Shown here: in pieces, positions 1 to 8,621 of the stretch
How positions within the stretch are numbered: position 1 is the first letter of the stretch
Layout: each line of letters begins with the position of its first letter
Assembly: GCF_029714325.1 (NCBI RefSeq)
Contig: NZ_CP121666.1
Span: 1,612,001-1,676,000, forward strand
DNA: 64,000 nucleotides
Source of the DNA: Bradyrhizobium sp. CB1717
GTDB lineage: Bacteria; Pseudomonadota; Alphaproteobacteria; Rhizobiales; Xanthobacteraceae
Direction of reading: 5' to 3'
Program-made: the position numbers and the translations under genes
Notes under the pieces: generated by a model
Told to the model about the DNA's origin: nothing
Seen by the model: only the letters and a program-made list of their open reading frames with translations
Database searches by the model: none

Positions 1-230
1 GCCCAGGGAATCGTGAACGGGCTCCTCGCATGACGTCCGCGGTGGGGCTGCACAGCCGCGCGCGCCGGGTGGGTTTCCGGCGAATTCGCCTCTTGCTTGC
101 GGTGGTCTGGTGGAGGTCTCGGCCGGGTCAGGCCGGAATCCTGGAAGTAGCGCTCCGCCGTGAGCACGAAGACGGCGGTGGCCGCCATCAGCAGCCAGCT
201 GTCGATTGGCTCGGAGCGCCGCACCAGCAT
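1..230 (-). CDS. YihY/BrkB-like inner membrane protein, N-terminal part, cut by window edge
   Basis: The minus strand is open from an ATG at 230 to the window edge and gives about 76 residues. They contain a hydrophobic stretch at residues 13-24 (WLLMAATAVFVLTA), then a Pro/Arg/His-rich linker ending RGRHARSPFTIPW. In rhizobial YihY/BrkB proteins a similar linker precedes the amphipathic segment and the multi-pass core, so I infer this family, but the core lies outside the window. The start is one base past the stop of the upstream membrane protein gene, so the two are probably co-transcribed and translationally coupled. The function of YihY proteins is not settled; the old ribonuclease BN label is not supported. 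Confidence 0.55.
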   Translation of the reverse strand, partial: MLVRRSEPIDSWLLMAATAVFVLTAERYFQDSGLTRPRPPPDHRKQEANSPETHPARAAVQPHRGRHARSPFTIPW

Positions 231-231
231 G

Positions 232-816
232 TCACGTCTCCAACCGTTGTCCGTGGCGTCGCCGGCGCGCTGCCGTGACGCCGAGCAGCCCGACCGCCGC
301 GAGCATCAGGCCAAGCTGCACGGGCCGCTTGGTGCGAGCTGGCCAAGGCCCGCCATGACGGCGTTCGCCGGGTACGAGCGGCGCGAGAGGAATCGTCGTC
401 GCGACCTCCTTCACCGCCTGCTTGACCGTTCCGCGCGGGATCCGTGGCGTCGCGACCGCCACGCGCAGACGGCTCGCAAGCGGCACGATCGGCTTGGGCT
501 TGCGCCTCATCTGCGCCATTGCCACCCCGGCACAGACCGCAGCCAGGACCAGCAGCACTGCCCCGGCGGCGCCAAAGCCCCAGAATTGCCCGTAGTGGAT
601 GGCGATCCAGCGGTAGAGGGCGATCAGCCCGACGAAGAAGGCTGCGACAACGAACAGGCCCGCGACCGCGAACAGCCCGCCAGCCACCGCGTAAGATGTC
701 ACCTTGCCGGTGGCTTGGCTGGTCTGGTCACGCAGATAGGATCGAGCAGCGCGTTTGACGTGATTGAGCTTGAGCGCCACGCCGGCGCGCAGCAATTCGC
801 CCGATGGCGCAAGCAT
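232..816 (-). CDS. Phage holin family (Phage_holin_3_6-like) membrane protein
   Basis: A 194-aa protein. A short charged, amphipathic N-terminus with LKLNHVKRAARSYL is followed by two closely spaced membrane segments at about residues 43-68 and 80-104, a basic linker, and a third hydrophobic segment near 168-181 ending in an Arg-rich tail. This layout resembles the Phage_holin_3_6 family of small chromosomal membrane proteins, which sit beside YqjD/ElaB-like and YihY genes and are probably not lytic holins. The start is supported by GGAGG eight bases upstream of ATG 816. The stop is one base from the next gene's ATG. The role is probably envelope-related, but nothing in the sequence fixes it. 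Confidence 0.65.
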   Translation of the reverse strand: MLAPSGELLRAGVALKLNHVKRAARSYLRDQTSQATGKVTSYAVAGGLFAVAGLFVVAAFFVGLIALYRWIAIHYGQFWGFGAAGAVLLVLAAVCAGVAMAQMRRKPKPIVPLASRLRVAVATPRIPRGTVKQAVKEVATTIPLAPLVPGERRHGGPWPARTKRPVQLGLMLAAVGLLGVTAARRRRHGQRLET

Positions 817-906
817 GGGGACATCCTCCGACAGCGAGACAATGCATCGGGGGATGAACGTGACGGGATTTGACTTGTTCCGTCGAAGTAAGGCGGCCGA
901 GGCGGA

Positions 907-1866
907 TCAGCGGAGATCGGCGGCCGAAATCCAGAACACCTCGCCCTCGGAGTCTTCGGTGTCCAGCCACAGCAGCGGCAGTTCCGGAAAGGCCTCGTCG
1001 ACCAACTCGCGGCCACGGCCGATCTCGCAGATCAGTCCGCCGCCGGGCGCAAGATGATCGGGCGCATCGCGCAGGATCTTCCGCACCACGTCGAGACCAT
1101 CGGCGCCACCGTCGAAGGCGAGTTTTGGCTCGGCCCGGCACTCCGGCGGCAATGCCGCCATGCCTTCGGCATCGACGTAAGGCGGGTTGGTAATGATCAG
1201 GTCATATCGTGCATCGCCGAGTGGGGCGAACAGGTCGCCGCGATAGAGCGTGATCCGGTCCTCGAGCCCGTAGTCCTCGACATTGCGCGCGGCGACCTCG
1301 ATTGCGCCCTTGGCGATGTCGACGGCATCGACGTCAGCGTTCGGGAAGTGATGCGCGGCGAGGATCGCAAGACATCCCGATCCCGTGCAGAGATCGAGTA
1401 CGCGCTCGACGGCGGTGGGGTCGTCGATCAGCGAGCCGGGTCCGCCCTCGTCGCTGAAATGCGAATCCAGGAGCTCGCCGATGAAGGAGCGTGGAACGAT
1501 GACGCGCTCGTCGACATAGAAGGGCAGGCCGCGCATGTAGATCTTGTTGACGAGATAGGCGGCCGGTTTGCGCGTCGTGACGCGCTGATGGATGAGATCG
1601 AGGAGGGTCTTGCCTTCCGCGACGGTGATACGCGCGTGGGCAAAGCCCTCGAACTGGTCGGGAGTGAGATGCAGCGCCTCAGAGATCAGGAAAACGGCTT
1701 CCGCGACCGGATCGGTCGTGCCATGGGCAAAGGCGAGCTTCGCCTCGACAAAGCGGCTCACCGCGTAGCGAACGAAGTCGAGCAGCGTGAGAAGCTCGCC
1801 GGGCCCCACCTTCGCAAGCTTCGGCGCGGCGCGGCCGCGCGTGGTCTTTTTCGCAACTTTTGCCAT
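907..1866 (-). CDS. prmB: Ribosomal protein uL3 N5-glutamine methyltransferase PrmB
   Basis: A 319-aa class I SAM-dependent methyltransferase that methylates a glutamine of ribosomal protein uL3 during 50S assembly. A helical N-terminal domain (about 20-105) precedes the Rossmann domain, with the SAM-binding motif LDLCTGSGCLA at about 158-168 and the catalytic NPPY at 227-230 that marks glutamine and adenine N-methyltransferases. PrmB rather than PrmC is favoured by its length, by the N-terminal phrase FVRYAVSRF and by RGLPFYVDERVIVPRS. Its ATG overlaps the moaE stop by one base (TGATG), so it is the last gene of the uvrC-pgsA-moaD-moaE operon. The basic N-terminus with several lysines is longer than in E. 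coli. Confidence 0.92.
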   Translation of the reverse strand: MAKVAKKTTRGRAAPKLAKVGPGELLTLLDFVRYAVSRFVEAKLAFAHGTTDPVAEAVFLISEALHLTPDQFEGFAHARITVAEGKTLLDLIHQRVTTRKPAAYLVNKIYMRGLPFYVDERVIVPRSFIGELLDSHFSDEGGPGSLIDDPTAVERVLDLCTGSGCLAILAAHHFPNADVDAVDIAKGAIEVAARNVEDYGLEDRITLYRGDLFAPLGDARYDLIITNPPYVDAEGMAALPPECRAEPKLAFDGGADGLDVVRKILRDAPDHLAPGGGLICEIGRGRELVDEAFPELPLLWLDTEDSEGEVFWISAADLR

Positions 1867-2333
1867 CAGGATTTGGTCCAGCGTGCGGCGGCCTCGTCGT
1901 CGCGGGCGTGGGCCTCGACCCAGCCGGTGCCGGTGGCGCTCTCTTCCTTCTTCCAGAACGGGGCGCTGGTCTTGAGATAGTCCATCAGGAACTCGGCGGC
2001 CTGGAATGCGGCCTGGCGGTGCTGCGAGGCAGTGAGCACCAGGACGATGTTCTGGCCCGGCATGAATCGCCCGACGCGGTGGATCACCGTGACGCCGTTG
2101 AGCGGCCAGCGCGAGATGGCCTCGTCGGCATGGCGCCTGATCTCTTCCTCGGCCATGCCCGGATAATGCTCGAGCGTGAGCGCGGCGACCTGGGCGCTGT
2201 CGTCGTCGGCGCGGCAGATGCCTGAGAAGCTCACGACGGCGCCGATGTCGTTGCGGCTCTTGGTCAGGACCGCGATCTCGCGGGCGATGTCGAAATCGTC
2301 TTCCTGGATGCGGATGGTGACCGGGCAGCTCAT
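1866..2333 (-). CDS. moaE: Molybdopterin synthase catalytic subunit MoaE
   Basis: A 155-aa large subunit of molybdopterin synthase. It converts cyclic pyranopterin monophosphate to molybdopterin using sulfur from the MoaD thiocarboxylate. Family features are visible: GAVVSFSGICR near 31-41, LEHYPGM near 54-60, HRVG at 86-89, and catalytic-type lysines K121 and K128 in KTSAPFWKKE. It starts four bases after the moaD stop, so the two subunits are translated together. The enzyme acts in the cytoplasm and supplies cofactor for nitrate reductase, xanthine dehydrogenase and related enzymes, none of which is in this window. Confidence 0.95.
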   Translation of the reverse strand: MSCPVTIRIQEDDFDIAREIAVLTKSRNDIGAVVSFSGICRADDDSAQVAALTLEHYPGMAEEEIRRHADEAISRWPLNGVTVIHRVGRFMPGQNIVLVLTASQHRQAAFQAAEFLMDYLKTSAPFWKKEESATGTGWVEAHARDDEAAARWTKS

Positions 2334-2337
2334 GCGC

Positions 2338-2589
2338 CTAGCCGCCGGTCATCGGCGGGAAGAACGCGATCTCGCGTGCGCCCGCGATCGCGGCGTCCGA
2401 CTTGACGTGGGCATGGTCGATTGCGGCGCGGATCACCTTCGGCTTCTCGAACGCGTACGCATAAGCATCGCTCCGGCCGGACAGCCAGGCGATCAGCTCC
2501 TCCACGGTACGCACGGTCGCCGGCGGCTCGATGGTCTCCTCGGCCTTGCCGACGCGCTCGCGCACCCAGGCGAAATACTTCACCTTCAT
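2338..2589 (-). CDS. moaD: Molybdopterin synthase sulfur carrier subunit MoaD
   Basis: An 83-aa ubiquitin-like (beta-grasp) sulfur carrier. The C-terminus reads PPMTGG; the terminal Gly-Gly is the residue pair adenylated by MoeB and converted to a thiocarboxylate, which then docks in MoaE. The N-terminus MKVKYFAWVRERVG is typical of the first strand of MoaD. The ATG at 2589 overlaps the end of pgsA by four bases (ATGA), and moaE follows four bases after the stop, which makes a tightly coupled pgsA-moaD-moaE unit. Confidence 0.94.
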   Translation of the reverse strand: MKVKYFAWVRERVGKAEETIEPPATVRTVEELIAWLSGRSDAYAYAFEKPKVIRAAIDHAHVKSDAAIAGAREIAFFPPMTGG

Positions 2590-3203
2590 CCCTCGTCCTC
2601 CTTGATGAGGTGATGGATGCCGGCGCGGAAATAGTCGTAGCCGGTGTAGATGGTCAGGATCGCCGAGGCCCACAGCAGCGCCAGTCCGATCATCGTAACG
2701 ACGGGCACCACCTCGTCGCCGGCAGGTCCCGCGAGCAGGAAGCCGATCGCGACAAGCTGAACCGTGGTCTTCCACTTCGCAAGCTTGGTCACGGGCACGC
2801 TGACGCGGAGCGCGGCGAGGTATTCGCGCAGGCCCGAGACCAGGATCTCGCGGCACAGGATCACGATGGCGGCCCATAGCGACCAGCCATGGATGATGCC
2901 GTCGGCGGCCAGCATCAAGAGGCAGGACGCGACCAGCAGCTTGTCGGCGATCGGATCGAGCATCCGGCCGAATGCCGATTGCTGATTCCAGATCCGCGCG
3001 TAATAGCCGTCGAGGTAGTCGGTGACCGCGGCCGCAATGAAGATGGCGACCGCGACCCAGCGCAGCCACAGCGGCTGATCCAGAATCGACTGCGCATAGA
3101 TGCATCCGACCACGACCGGGATCGCGGCGATCCGGCCATAGGTCAGGATGTTGGGGAGGGACATCGCGCGGCTGGTTGTCCCTCGTGTCGTGGCGATGTT
3201 CAT
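2586..3203 (-). CDS. pgsA: CDP-diacylglycerol--glycerol-3-phosphate 3-phosphatidyltransferase PgsA
   Basis: A 205-aa integral membrane enzyme for the committed step of phosphatidylglycerol synthesis. The CDP-alcohol phosphotransferase signature is complete (DYLDGYYAR, then eight residues, then GRMLDPIADK), giving the metal-binding aspartates. Four to six membrane segments are visible (for example ILTYGRIAAIPVVVGCIY at the start and VTMIGLALLWASAILTIYTGY near the end). I start at ATG 3203, which has GGA at a good distance; a TTG at 3215 is in frame. It lies about 108 bases after uvrC and overlaps moaD by four bases. The uvrC-pgsA-moaDE order is common in alphaproteobacteria. Confidence 0.93.
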   Translation of the reverse strand: MNIATTRGTTSRAMSLPNILTYGRIAAIPVVVGCIYAQSILDQPLWLRWVAVAIFIAAAVTDYLDGYYARIWNQQSAFGRMLDPIADKLLVASCLLMLAADGIIHGWSLWAAIVILCREILVSGLREYLAALRVSVPVTKLAKWKTTVQLVAIGFLLAGPAGDEVVPVVTMIGLALLWASAILTIYTGYDYFRAGIHHLIKEDEG

Positions 3204-3310
3204 CCGTCCTACCAATACCGCTCAAGGCTGAAGGTCAACCGTCCCGCGCACAAATGCGACGCCGGATGCGACGACCTTATGACCATGGCGCCCCTTGGCT
3301 CCCCTTTAGT

Positions 3311-5368
3311 TCACCCCGGCTGGGGATGGAAATACTCGAAAATCCTGCGGGCGCTTTCGGCGCTCACCCCCGGAACCTTGCCGAGATCGGCGATCGAGGC
3401 CCGTTCGATCTCCTTCAGGGTTCCGAAATGGTGCAGCAAGGCACGTTTGCGTGACGGGCCGATGCCCGGAATCTCCTGCAAACCGGCCTCGCGGATGTCC
3501 TTCTTGCGCAGCTTGCGGTGCGAGCCGATGACGAAGCGGTGGGCCTCGTCGCGCAGGCGCTGGATGAAATAGAGCACGGGATCGCGCGGCTCCAGCTTGA
3601 TTGCCTCGCGCTCCGGCATGAACAGGGTTTCGCGCCCGGCATCGCGGTCCGGCCCCTTGGCGACCGACATCAGCGACACCTGGGTCAGGCCGAGAGCGGC
3701 AAAGATCTCGCGCACCGCGTTGAGCTGGCCGCGGCCGCCGTCGATGATCACGAGGTCGGGCCATTGCGGGAAGTCGTCGTCCTTGACCTTGGCGCCCTCT
3801 TCGGGTGGATTGATCAGGCGCTTGAAGCGCCGCTCCAGCACCTCGCGCATCATGGCGAAGTCGTCGCCCGGCGTGATCCCTTCCGACTTGATGTTGAACT
3901 TGCGGTACTGGTTCTTCACGAAGCCGTCGGGGCCGGCGACGATCATGGCGCCGACCGCATTGGTGCCCTGGATGTGGCTGTTGTCGTAGACCTCGATGCG
4001 CTTGGGCGCATGCGGCAGGCTGAGCGTCGCGGCCATGGCGTCGAGCAGGCGGCTCTGGGTCGCGGTGTCCGCGAGCTTGCGGCCGAGCGCCTCGCGCGCA
4101 TTGGTCAGCGCGTGGGCGACGAGCTCCTTCTTCTCGCCGCGCTTGGGCGCGGTGACCTCGACCTTGTGGCCGGCCTTGATCGCGAGCGCGTTGGCGAGCA
4201 GCTCGCTCTCCTCGATCTCGTGCGAGAGCAGGATGACCTTCGGCGGCGGCTTGTCGTCGTAGAACTGCGCGAGGAAGGAGCTGAGCACCTCTTCCGGCGT
4301 GAAGGTCTTCTCCGCGCGCGGAAAATAGGCACGGTTGCCCCAGTTCTGGCCGGTGCGGAAGAAGAACACTTCGACGCAGAAGAAACCGCCTTCCTGGTGG
4401 ACCGCGAACACGTCGGCTTCCTCGACCGTGCGCGGATTGATGCCCTGCTGGGACTGGATCGCCGACAGCGCGGCGAGGCGGTCGCGGTAGAGCGCTGCGC
4501 GCTCGAATTCGAGCTCGCCTGAGGCCTTCTCCATCTCGCCGGCGAGTTCCTGCTTCACCGCATGGCTCTTGCCGGAGAGGAAGTCGCTCGCCTCGCGCAC
4601 CAGCGTCGTATAGCCGCCGAAGTCGATCTCGCGGGTGCAGGGACCGGCGCAGCGGCGGATTTGGTAGAGCAGGCAGGGCCGGGTGCGGCTCTCGAAGAAG
4701 GAATCGGTGCAGGAGCGGATCAGGAACGCCCGCTGCAACGCCGTGATGGTGCGGTTGACCGCGCCGGCAGAGGCGAACGGGCCGAAATAGCGCCCGGGCC
4801 GGGTCTGCGCGCCACGATGCTTCAGGATCTGCGGCGCCCAATGGTCGCCGGTGATCAGGATATAGGGAAACGACTTGTCGTCGCGCAGCTGCACGTTGAA
4901 GCGCGGCCGCAGCTGCTTGATCAGGTTGGCTTCCAGCAGCAGCGCCTCGGTCTCGGTGTTGGTCGAGACGATCTCCACCGTCACGGTGGCGGCGATCATG
5001 CGCAGGATGCGCGCCGGCTGCGGCGCGCTCTGGCGCGCGTAGTTGGACAGGCGCTTTTTGACGTTCTTGGCCTTGCCGACATAGAGCACGTCGGCATTGG
5101 CGTTGAGCATGCGGTAGACGCCGGGCGAGGTCGGGGCGAGGCGGACCGCGCGCTCGATCGCCTCGTGGCCGGTCGCCAGCGGCTCTTCGCCGATCGCGCC
5201 GCTCTCTTCGAGGATATCAGGCAGCAGCGCATCGTCCTCGTCGTCGCCGCCTGCGGTGGCGGGATCGACGTCCGGCGCCGCCGGGCTCCCGGGCGGCGCG
5301 TCGTTCGCTGCCGCTTGCCGCGATTTGCGCGCGCTGTCGTCCGGATTGTCGGTGGAATCGTGAACCAT
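3311..5368 (-). CDS. uvrC: UvrABC excinuclease subunit UvrC
   Basis: A 685-aa nucleotide excision repair nuclease, which cuts on both sides of the lesion after UvrB loading. The GIY-YIG domain ([20 protein letters not shown]) lies near residues 79-98, an E/R-rich UVR domain for UvrB binding near 270-300, the RNase H-like domain in the middle ([20 protein letters not shown], then [11 protein letters not shown]), and tandem helix-hairpin-helix motifs at the C-terminus ([13 protein letters not shown]). The protein is about 75 residues longer than E. coli UvrC because of an acidic, probably disordered N-terminal extension. It is the first gene of a minus-strand operon with pgsA, moaD, moaE and prmB. 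UvrB is encoded on the same strand at 38577-41480. Confidence 0.96.
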   Translation of the reverse strand: MVHDSTDNPDDSARKSRQAAANDAPPGSPAAPDVDPATAGGDDEDDALLPDILEESGAIGEEPLATGHEAIERAVRLAPTSPGVYRMLNANADVLYVGKAKNVKKRLSNYARQSAPQPARILRMIAATVTVEIVSTNTETEALLLEANLIKQLRPRFNVQLRDDKSFPYILITGDHWAPQILKHRGAQTRPGRYFGPFASAGAVNRTITALQRAFLIRSCTDSFFESRTRPCLLYQIRRCAGPCTREIDFGGYTTLVREASDFLSGKSHAVKQELAGEMEKASGELEFERAALYRDRLAALSAIQSQQGINPRTVEEADVFAVHQEGGFFCVEVFFFRTGQNWGNRAYFPRAEKTFTPEEVLSSFLAQFYDDKPPPKVILLSHEIEESELLANALAIKAGHKVEVTAPKRGEKKELVAHALTNAREALGRKLADTATQSRLLDAMAATLSLPHAPKRIEVYDNSHIQGTNAVGAMIVAGPDGFVKNQYRKFNIKSEGITPGDDFAMMREVLERRFKRLINPPEEGAKVKDDDFPQWPDLVIIDGGRGQLNAVREIFAALGLTQVSLMSVAKGPDRDAGRETLFMPEREAIKLEPRDPVLYFIQRLRDEAHRFVIGSHRKLRKKDIREAGLQEIPGIGPSRKRALLHHFGTLKEIERASIADLGKVPGVSAESARRIFEYFHPQPG

Positions 5369-5622
5369 GGGACGAATTTAGGCGCTGGGGGTGCCGATTT
5401 GAAGTTCCGGTCATGCCGCACACACAGGATGGGGGCGCAGTTCCCGGTAACGCTTGCTTAAGCCTGTTAACAGCGCGGTAACCCGGCTTAGCAGCCCTTT
5501 AACTTAAAACTCTCGATAAATCCTACGCGAAAGGGTCTTGGTTCCGTAACCATGCGGTTTTGCCTCGCGCGCGGCGGCGCCTGGTATCGCACCGGTTGCG
5601 GCAGTTGCGTTGGAGTTGAGTG

Positions 5623-6246
5623 ATGAAGAGGCTCGTTGTGGGCGCAGCCGCGTTGGTTGCAGCCGGCTGGACGGGTTCGGCAGGGGCCGCCGACATGAAT
5701 TATGGAGGGCGCGCGCCCTATACCGTGAACCAGCCGCTCAATGCGTATAGCTGGGCTGGTCCCTATCTCGGCGGCAACATCGGCTACGAATGGGGCTCGG
5801 TCGACAACAACCCCGCAAAGCCGTCCGGCTTCGTCGGCGGCGTCCAGGCCGGCTACAATTTCCAGAACGGCCCGTGGGTGTTCGGCGTCGAGGGCGACAT
5901 CCAGGCGGCCGGTGCCGACGACACCTTCGCACCGTGGAAGTTCTCCAATCCGTGGTTCGGCACGCTGCGCGGCCGCGCCGGCTATGCCTTCAGCAACGTG
6001 CTGTTCTACGGCACCGCGGGCCTTGCCTTCGGCGAGCTGCGCGCGCAGACCTTCGGCTGGACGGAGTCGCACACCACCGCCGGCTGGACCATCGGTGCAG
6101 GTGCGGAAGTCGGCCTCGCGCCGAACTGGAGTGCGAAGCTCGAATATCTCTACATCGACCTGTCGACGAGCCAGTTCGCAATTACCGGGGTGTCGAACGG
6201 CTACAGCGCCAGCGTTGTGCGCGCAGGCGTGAACTATCACTTCTGA
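5623..6246 (+). CDS. Outer membrane beta-barrel protein, RopB/Omp25-like
   Basis: A 207-aa protein with a signal peptide (MKRLVVGAAALVAAGWTGSAGAA, cut near residue 23-24) and an eight-stranded barrel pattern. It contains YSWAGPYLGGNIGYEWGS, GGVQAGYNFQNGPWVFGVEG, WFGTLRGRAGYAF and a C-terminus ending GVNYHF, where the terminal Phe is the BAM recognition signal. This is the Omp25/RopB porin-like family abundant in Rhizobiales, which gives membrane stability and surface antigens. ATG 5623 is preferred over the adjoining GTG 5620. An intrinsic terminator follows 33 bases after the stop, so it is probably monocistronic. A 254-bp upstream region divergent from uvrC carries its promoter, which I cannot define exactly. 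Confidence 0.88.
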   Translation: MKRLVVGAAALVAAGWTGSAGAADMNYGGRAPYTVNQPLNAYSWAGPYLGGNIGYEWGSVDNNPAKPSGFVGGVQAGYNFQNGPWVFGVEGDIQAAGADDTFAPWKFSNPWFGTLRGRAGYAFSNVLFYGTAGLAFGELRAQTFGWTESHTTAGWTIGAGAEVGLAPNWSAKLEYLYIDLSTSQFAITGVSNGYSASVVRAGVNYHF

Positions 6247-6278
6247 TAGCTGAAGAAGAAAATACCGGACCACAACCT

Positions 6279-6306
6279 CCCGGCCGCTCGCGGCCGGGAT
6301 TTTTTT
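6279..6306 (+). terminator. Intrinsic terminator after the outer membrane protein gene
   Basis: A perfect 8-bp stem, CCCGGCCG at 6279-6286 and CGGCCGGG at 6291-6298 with loop CTCG, is followed by an AT-rich run with seven T residues. Confidence 0.9.
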
Positions 6307-6347
6307 GCGCCAGGTGCTTTCGCATCAAGCGTTTCGCGGCAGGCTCG

Positions 6348-6563
6348 CTAGGAGAGGATCACCAGGTTGACCGCCTTGGGTCCCTTCCCCTTCTTGTCCG
6401 GTTCGACTTCGAAAGTGATACGCTGTCCTTCGGCAAGGTCTTTCAGTCCCGCACGCTCTACAGCCGTAATATGTACGAAGACATCGCGACCGCCGTCATC
6501 AGGCTTGATGAAGCCGTAGCCGCGCTCGCCGTTGAAGAACTTAACTGTTCCCGTCATGGCCAT
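6348..6563 (-). CDS. Cold shock protein, CspA family
   Basis: A 71-aa single OB-fold protein that binds single-stranded RNA and DNA and melts secondary structure. RNP1 (GYGFIKP, near 16-22) and RNP2 (DVFVHI, near 27-32) are both present, along with FEVEPDKKGKGPKAVNL. I start at ATG 6563 (MAMTGTVKFF), which follows AAGGGGGAA; MTG at 6557 is possible. The Shine-Dalgarno sequence forms part of the palindrome GGGAATTTCCC (6565-6575), so weak sequestration of the ribosome site is conceivable. The region 6564-6816 holds no convincing gene and probably carries the promoter and a long 5' leader, as in other csp genes. Confidence 0.93.
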   Translation of the reverse strand: MAMTGTVKFFNGERGYGFIKPDDGGRDVFVHITAVERAGLKDLAEGQRITFEVEPDKKGKGPKAVNLVILS

Positions 6564-6816
6564 CGGGAAATTCCCCCTTAATGCTCCTCCGTCGCGACGC
6601 AGACACACGACACGACATGACCGGGCCTTACGAAGCCCGGGAGAGCTGGCCATCCTTGGTCGGACCTCATTGGCCCGGCGGGATCTTTCTTAGGCCTTCA
6701 CTCCGCCGCAACCATTCGCGGAAGCGGAACGTAAAGCCAGTCACGGAAACAGCATAATACGGTTCTTTGCGGATTGACTACCGCTACTGCATCTTTTTCC
6801 CAAGAATGCCGGAGCG

Positions 6817-7680
6817 TTACGACTGTTTGGGTACCTCCAATCGGAATCTGGCAGCGCCGCCTTGGCCGAGCGGCATTTCCAGCTCGGGCAGAATGGTCTT
6901 GAGCTCGCCGTGCAGCGTGTAGGGCGGATTGACGATCAAAAGCCCGGTCGAGGTGAGGGGCCCGCCATCGGCTTGCGGTGCGGCGCTGAATTCGAGACGC
7001 AGGCATTTGCCCGGTGGTTTTGCTGCGGCTGCGAGCCGCGCCACTGATTGTGCCAGCGTGTCGGTGGCGCGGCGGTTCTTGGCCGGATACCAGATTACAT
7101 AGATACCGGTCGGCCATTTCGCGAAGGCTGCCGAGAAGGCTTCGCCCAGCCGTTCGAACTCGTCCTTGGCCTCGAACGGCGGGTCGATCAGCACGAGACC
7201 GCGCCGTTCTTTCGGCGGCACGAAGGCCGGCAGCGCCATCCAGCCGTCGAGATCAACCACGCGCGCCTGCTCGTCGCGGCGCAGCACGTCGATCAGCGCC
7301 TTGCGTGCCTTCGGCTCGAGCTCGCAGGCGACGAGGCGGTCCTGCGGCCGCAGCAGACCGCGCGCGATCAGCGGCGAGCCGGGATAGGCCTTGAGCTCGC
7401 CCTTCGGATTGAAGGCGCGGACGATGTCGAGATAGGGTTTTGTCAGTGCGATGGTCTCGTTCGACAGGCGCGCCTGCATCAGCCGCGCGATGCCGGTCAG
7501 CCACTCGCCGCCGCGGCGCGCCTCGTCGCTTTCGAGATCGTAGAGGCCGGCACCGGCGTGGGTGTCGATGACGCGGAACGCCCCCGGCTTCTCCTGCAGA
7601 TAGGTGATGATGCGCGCCAGCACGATGTGCTTGATGACATCGGCGAAGTTGCCGGCGTGGAAGGCGTGGCGATAGTTCAT
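6817..7680 (-). CDS. rlmJ: 23S rRNA (adenine2030-N6)-methyltransferase RlmJ
   Basis: A 287-aa protein close to the 280 aa of E. coli RlmJ, which methylates A2030 of 23S rRNA. Diagnostic features are the N-terminus MNYRHAFHAGNFADVIKH, the SAM motif VIDTHAGAGLYDL near residues 38-50, and the catalytic motif IDPPFE near 164-169. Near the C-terminus is IVNPPYTL. It is a single gene, and the start is the only Met matching the family. A palindromic repeat lies 40 bases upstream. Confidence 0.93.
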   Translation of the reverse strand: MNYRHAFHAGNFADVIKHIVLARIITYLQEKPGAFRVIDTHAGAGLYDLESDEARRGGEWLTGIARLMQARLSNETIALTKPYLDIVRAFNPKGELKAYPGSPLIARGLLRPQDRLVACELEPKARKALIDVLRRDEQARVVDLDGWMALPAFVPPKERRGLVLIDPPFEAKDEFERLGEAFSAAFAKWPTGIYVIWYPAKNRRATDTLAQSVARLAAAAKPPGKCLRLEFSAAPQADGGPLTSTGLLIVNPPYTLHGELKTILPELEMPLGQGGAARFRLEVPKQS

Positions 7681-7720
7681 GGGATAGGGCTACGTTGTCT
7701 TGCGCGATCCTATCCCCTTG

Positions 7721-7804
7721 TCATTGCGAGCGCAGCGAAGCAATCCAGAATCCATCGGCGGCGGCAGGCTGGATTGCTTCGTCGCAAGAGCTCCTCGCAA
7801 TGAC
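7721..7804. repeat. Intergenic palindromic repeat, family B
   Basis: An imperfect inverted repeat with arms TCATTGCGAGCGCAGCGAAG and the complement near GCTCCTCGCAATGAC; an inner pair is GAAGCAATCCAG and CTGGATTGCTTC. A second copy in the same layout is at 62246-62326. It lies between rlmJ and the RNase T2 gene. Confidence 0.85.
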
Positions 7805-7810
7805 GGGGAA

Positions 7811-8503
7811 CTACCCACCCCTGATCGGCGGCATCGTCACCTGGTCGCGGCGGCAGGCGCGGCGGTCGATCTCCTCGCAGGCGCGGAATTGCAGGTCCTT
7901 GCTGAGGCAGATGCGCACCTCGGACAATCGCGTCCGGTTGCAGGTGACCGAGACGGCGGCGCTGCTGAGGCCCGGATTGGCCTTGATGAAGGCCTCCTCG
8001 ACGTCACCGGGGGCCACGGTCTTGGCCTGCGACAGATCGAGATACTCGGCCGGGATCTTGATCGCGGCTCGCGCTTTGCGGATCGTCTCGAAATAGCTGC
8101 GGTCGGCCAGACCCGAGCAGGTGCCGTGCTTGTCCCACTCGTTGAAGATCAGGCCCGGCGCCGGCATCAGGTCGAGCATCGAGGAGACGATGCTGCGACT
8201 CAGCCGCGGCGCCGGCCGCTGGCAATATTCCGGAAAGCCGTTCTCATATTGCGGCCAAAGCCCGTGCACCACGAAGGCGTAGGGCCGGCCGCTGCATTGG
8301 ATCTGCGAGCGGCCGCCGCGCTCGGCCGCCTCCTCGCAGAACGAGGGCGACCATGACAGCGACAGCACATAGAAATCGAATTCGCCCGGCGCGTTCTGCC
8401 GCTTGTCCTGGGCTTTCGCGCCGTCGGCGAGCGACGCCAGCCCGGCGGCAAGGGCGAGTGAGATCACAAGACGGGAGAACGAACGCAATCTGGAATGGAA
8501 CAT
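7811..8503 (-). CDS. Secreted ribonuclease T2 family protein
   Basis: A 230-aa protein with a signal peptide (about residues 1-31, ending ADGAKAQ). The two catalytic segments of RNase T2 are intact: CAS I FVVHGLWPQ at 77-85 with H80, and CAS II NEWDKHGTC at 121-129 with E122 and H126. Paired cysteines suit an exported, disulfide-bonded enzyme. It should cleave single-stranded RNA in the periplasm or outside the cell through 2',3'-cyclic phosphate intermediates. I start at ATG 8503, which follows GAGGGCG, rather than at an in-frame Met nine residues upstream. It is probably monocistronic. Confidence 0.92.
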   Translation of the reverse strand: MFHSRLRSFSRLVISLALAAGLASLADGAKAQDKRQNAPGEFDFYVLSLSWSPSFCEEAAERGGRSQIQCSGRPYAFVVHGLWPQYENGFPEYCQRPAPRLSRSIVSSMLDLMPAPGLIFNEWDKHGTCSGLADRSYFETIRKARAAIKIPAEYLDLSQAKTVAPGDVEEAFIKANPGLSSAAVSVTCNRTRLSEVRICLSKDLQFRACEEIDRRACRRDQVTMPPIRGG

Positions 8504-8621
8504 GGCGACGCCCTCAACTAGGCTGTGCAATCGAGCCTAGCAGGCGACGAGAACATTTCAAGAACAAATTTCGGGCGCCGGTGGTTCGGCCGCTTGATCG
8601 GGCCGAATCAGGGATTTCGAA

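Noticed and set aside
232..816. A phage lysis cassette
   Set aside because: The holin-family label covers chromosomal membrane proteins; no endolysin or phage genes are near.
1054..1980. A 308-codon plus-strand frame opposite prmB and moaE
   Set aside because: Shadow of two well-defined genes.
6698..7117. A minus-strand frame whose end (HSWEKDAVAVVNPQRTVLCC) looks protein-like
   Set aside because: It overlaps the end of rlmJ, has no start codon outside it, and its codons (GTA, TTA, AGA) are unlike the neighbours. It may be part of the csp leader.
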